64,000 bases of DNA from JAVJSD01 sp040219575 (GTDB taxonomy: Bacteria > Planctomycetota > Planctomycetia > Pirellulales > Pirellulaceae). This document shows positions 62,687 through 64,000 of this stretch, in pieces. How positions within the stretch are numbered: position 1 is the stretch's first letter; each line of letters starts with the position of its first letter. The stretch is from NCBI GenBank assembly GCA_040219575.1, contig JAVJSD010000089.1, positions 1 to 64,000 on the forward strand, read 5' to 3'. The translations under genes were made by a program, and so were the position numbers. Under the pieces are notes generated by a model that was not told where the DNA came from, searched no databases, and saw nothing but the letters and a program-made list of their open reading frames with translations.

Positions 62687-62962
62687 CTATCGGCAGCGGA
62701 ATCGCCAGAATCGCACGGGTCGCCAGCGGCACGGCCGGCGGCAGGGAGTGCATTTCGCGGGAGCGCACTGGACGTCGCCGGGCGGTTTGTTCTCCGCCTC
62801 CACGGGCGCCTCGGGCGGGGCGAGCTGGGAAGGATCAAGGTCGGAGGGGGACGTGATCCGTGGACGCGTTGGCGGCGCGTCTTCGGCCGCAGGTTGCCGC
62901 GCCGAGGCGACACCAAGCGACAGGCTCGTCAACAGGAAAATCGTGATGAGGGAGGTTCGCAT
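62687..62962 (-). CDS. Small secreted Cys/Arg-rich protein
   Basis: A 91-residue protein with signal peptide (1-21, ending ASARQ), a Pro-rich middle and a C-terminal tail with CAPAKCTPCRRPC and repeated Trp/Arg. GAGGAG is 6 bases before the ATG at 62962. The Cys spacing could hold metal or disulfides. It may be a short lipoprotein-like or peptide product, but no family is recognised, and the tail could reflect a frameshift. Next to the DUF4340-like gene, 105 bp away. Confidence 0.45.
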   Translation of the reverse strand: MRTSLITIFLLTSLSLGVASARQPAAEDAPPTRPRITSPSDLDPSQLAPPEAPVEAENKPPGDVQCAPAKCTPCRRPCRWRPVRFWRFRCR

Positions 62963-62993
62963 ATTGGCTCCTCGTTGTCGCGGCACGTTTCTC

Positions 62994-63064
62994 CCAGTAG
63001 GGCAGGCTTCCAGCCTGCCAGTATTCCAGCTTGCGTCCGGCAGGCAAGATGCCCGCCCTACTGG
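62994..63064. repeat. Inverted repeat with CCAGTAGGGC ends
   Basis: CCAGTAGGGCAGGC at the left pairs with GCCCGCCCTACTGG at the right (one mismatch); an internal GGCAGG..CCTGCC hairpin lies in each half. Related to the hairpin at 43002. Confidence 0.7.
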
Positions 63065-63067
63065 CGA

Positions 63068-64000
63068 TCAAAGATTCGGCAGGCCGGGGAAGCTTCCTCC
63101 GCCGGGCGGTCCGGGGGGCGTGGCGGGTTCTTTGCGAAGTCCACGTTCTTCGAGGAGGCGGAAGGCGTCGATTCCGAAGCCTTCCTGGGCGATGTTCTCA
63201 CTCTCCTTGATCAGTTCCGCGCGGCCGAGGTGGATCTGCTTGTAAACGTCTTCCGAAATGACGTAGTACCAGTCGCCGAAGCGGGCGTTCAGTTCGCGGA
63301 CCGTGTCGGAGGCGATCTTGCGTTGCTCTTTCCAGGCGTCGAGATCGCGCTGGTATTGCGTCATGATACGATCGCGCGCCGCCTGAATGCGGACGCGGTC
63401 GGTGTCGGCCGCGGCGTCATCCTTCTTTTCTTCGGCCTCGCCGTCGTCGGTCGACTTCTCCTTGTTCTCCGCGGATTCTTCGCCGCCGGCCGTCTCGTCG
63501 GCAGCTTTTTCGTCGCCGTCGCTTTTGGCTCCGTCTTCGGACGGGGCGGGCGCGTCGTCGCTCGACGCACCGGCGTCTTTGGAGGCGTCGGCATCCTTCG
63601 GCTTGCTTTCGTCGGACGGCGCCGGTTCCTCGGGAAGCGGGGGCAACTCGGGCATGACGGGCTTGGGGAAGCGGTCCTCGGAGACGCGGGCCGCCACCAT
63701 CAGGTAGCGGTTCATCTGCTCGATCTGCGACGTGTCCTGCGAGACGGCCAGATCGCCGAACCGCAACAGGTACTCGACGCCTTCTTTCGTCTCGACGGTG
63801 AGATCGCCGTTCTTGGAGAGAAACTCGATCTCTTGATCTTCTCCTTCACCGCGCGTGGCGGGGTAGAAGCCGTGCGCCACCAGCGAAGTGAAACTCTCGT
63901 TATTGAGCTTGATGCCCTCGTCCGCTTTCATGTCGGCGCCTAGGCCCTGGGGCTTGCGGCGGACATCGACGATCTCCAGCTTGTCAAGCGCCGACGTCAG
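63068..64000 (-). CDS. DUF4340-like protein, 5' end outside window
   Basis: At least 310 residues; the frame continues past the right edge, so the start is missing. The visible N-terminal part LTSALDKLEIVDVRRKPQGL is the DUF4340 pattern, followed by VEYLLRFGDLA strands, a Glu/Asp/Lys/Ala-rich acidic linker of about 90 residues, and a helical segment ending with WYYVISEDVYKQI and a Pro/Gly tail. DUF4340 proteins are usually membrane-anchored partners of ABC transporters (GldG-type). No transporter gene is seen here; it may lie to the right. Confidence 0.75.
   Translation of the reverse strand: MTSALDKLEIVDVRRKPQGLGADMKADEGIKLNNESFTSLVAHGFYPATRGEGEDQEIEFLSKNGDLTVETKEGVEYLLRFGDLAVSQDTSQIEQMNRYLMVAARVSEDRFPKPVMPELPPLPEEPAPSDESKPKDADASKDAGASSDDAPAPSEDGAKSDGDEKAADETAGGEESAENKEKSTDDGEAEEKKDDAAADTDRVRIQAARDRIMTQYQRDLDAWKEQRKIASDTVRELNARFGDWYYVISEDVYKQIHLGRAELIKESENIAQEGFGIDAFRLLEERGLRKEPATPPGPPGGGSFPGLPNL

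Noticed and set aside
1..64000. CRISPR array, rRNA, tRNA, prophage or complete insertion sequence
   Set aside because: No regularly spaced repeats with unique spacers, no rRNA or tRNA-like stretches, and no phage genes; the only transposase hint is the short fragment at the left edge.

Overview
The window looks like a high-GC chromosomal segment of a planctomycete, most likely a Pirellulales-like lineage. This is an inference from gene content. The indicators are a secreted heme peroxidase with the LEDR-type N-terminal motif, a membrane protein starting MPNPYRSP, HExxH proteins of DUF1570 type, a type I sulfatase, an SMP-30 protein, leucine-rich-repeat proteins, frequent GTG/TTG starts and many intergenic palindromes. 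I see no rRNA, tRNA, CRISPR array or complete insertion sequence.

Layout. 1-3.6 kb: a secreted propeller-like enzyme, then an accessory-looking patch with a four-helix protein resembling the YLATT membrane family, a tail-to-tail overlapping small helical protein resembling effector-associated adaptors, and a frameshifted membrane gene. 3.6-7.9 kb: a three-gene minus-strand operon for an ExbB/TolQ-like proton channel with a long cytoplasmic tail and two different ExbD-like partners, only one of which keeps the membrane aspartate. 8-10.4 kb: a PPP-type phosphatase and the deazaguanine genes queC and queD. 10.5-14.2 kb: a 1249-residue secretin N-domain protein with no visible barrel. 14.7-21.3 kb: a metalloprotease-like protein, pyrF, a membrane protein, fabF and a second phosphatase. 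21.3-22.1 kb: a cluster of inverted-repeat elements. 22-31.7 kb: a GntP permease, membrane and LRR proteins, 5-formyl-THF cyclo-ligase, sulfatase, SMP-30 protein and a methyltransferase.

31.7-38.8 kb is a signalling block. A histidine kinase and OmpR-type regulator lie beside an FHA-GAF-PP2C phosphatase. Divergent from the phosphatase is an operon encoding a receiver-HATPase kinase, a STAS protein, a GspE/PilB-like ATPase whose start overlaps the STAS stop, and a small membrane protein. This reads as a partner-switching circuit wired to a secretion or pilus motor. 39.4-41.3 kb carries hslU-hslV. 42-51.3 kb holds an isochorismatase-fold hydrolase, a methyltransferase, secreted proteins, a second HExxH protein, a ThiF/MoeB enzyme, a membrane-anchored transglutaminase-like protein and a HEAT-like secreted protein. 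51.6-64 kb holds the heme peroxidase, aspS, a CheX-like protein, a zinc-ribbon membrane protein, a HisA-like protein, a thioredoxin/CcdA-like fusion, a GT87-like glycosyltransferase, a small Cys-rich secreted protein and a DUF4340-like gene cut by the right edge.

Intergenic DNA is rich in short palindromes. At least six families are visible, including a dispersed element with a GTAGCGGAAGTC-type stem (six copies or half copies), a 194-bp MITE-like element with 27-bp perfect arms, and five arrays of the heptamer GATTGCA/GATTTCA. One of these arrays abuts a start codon.
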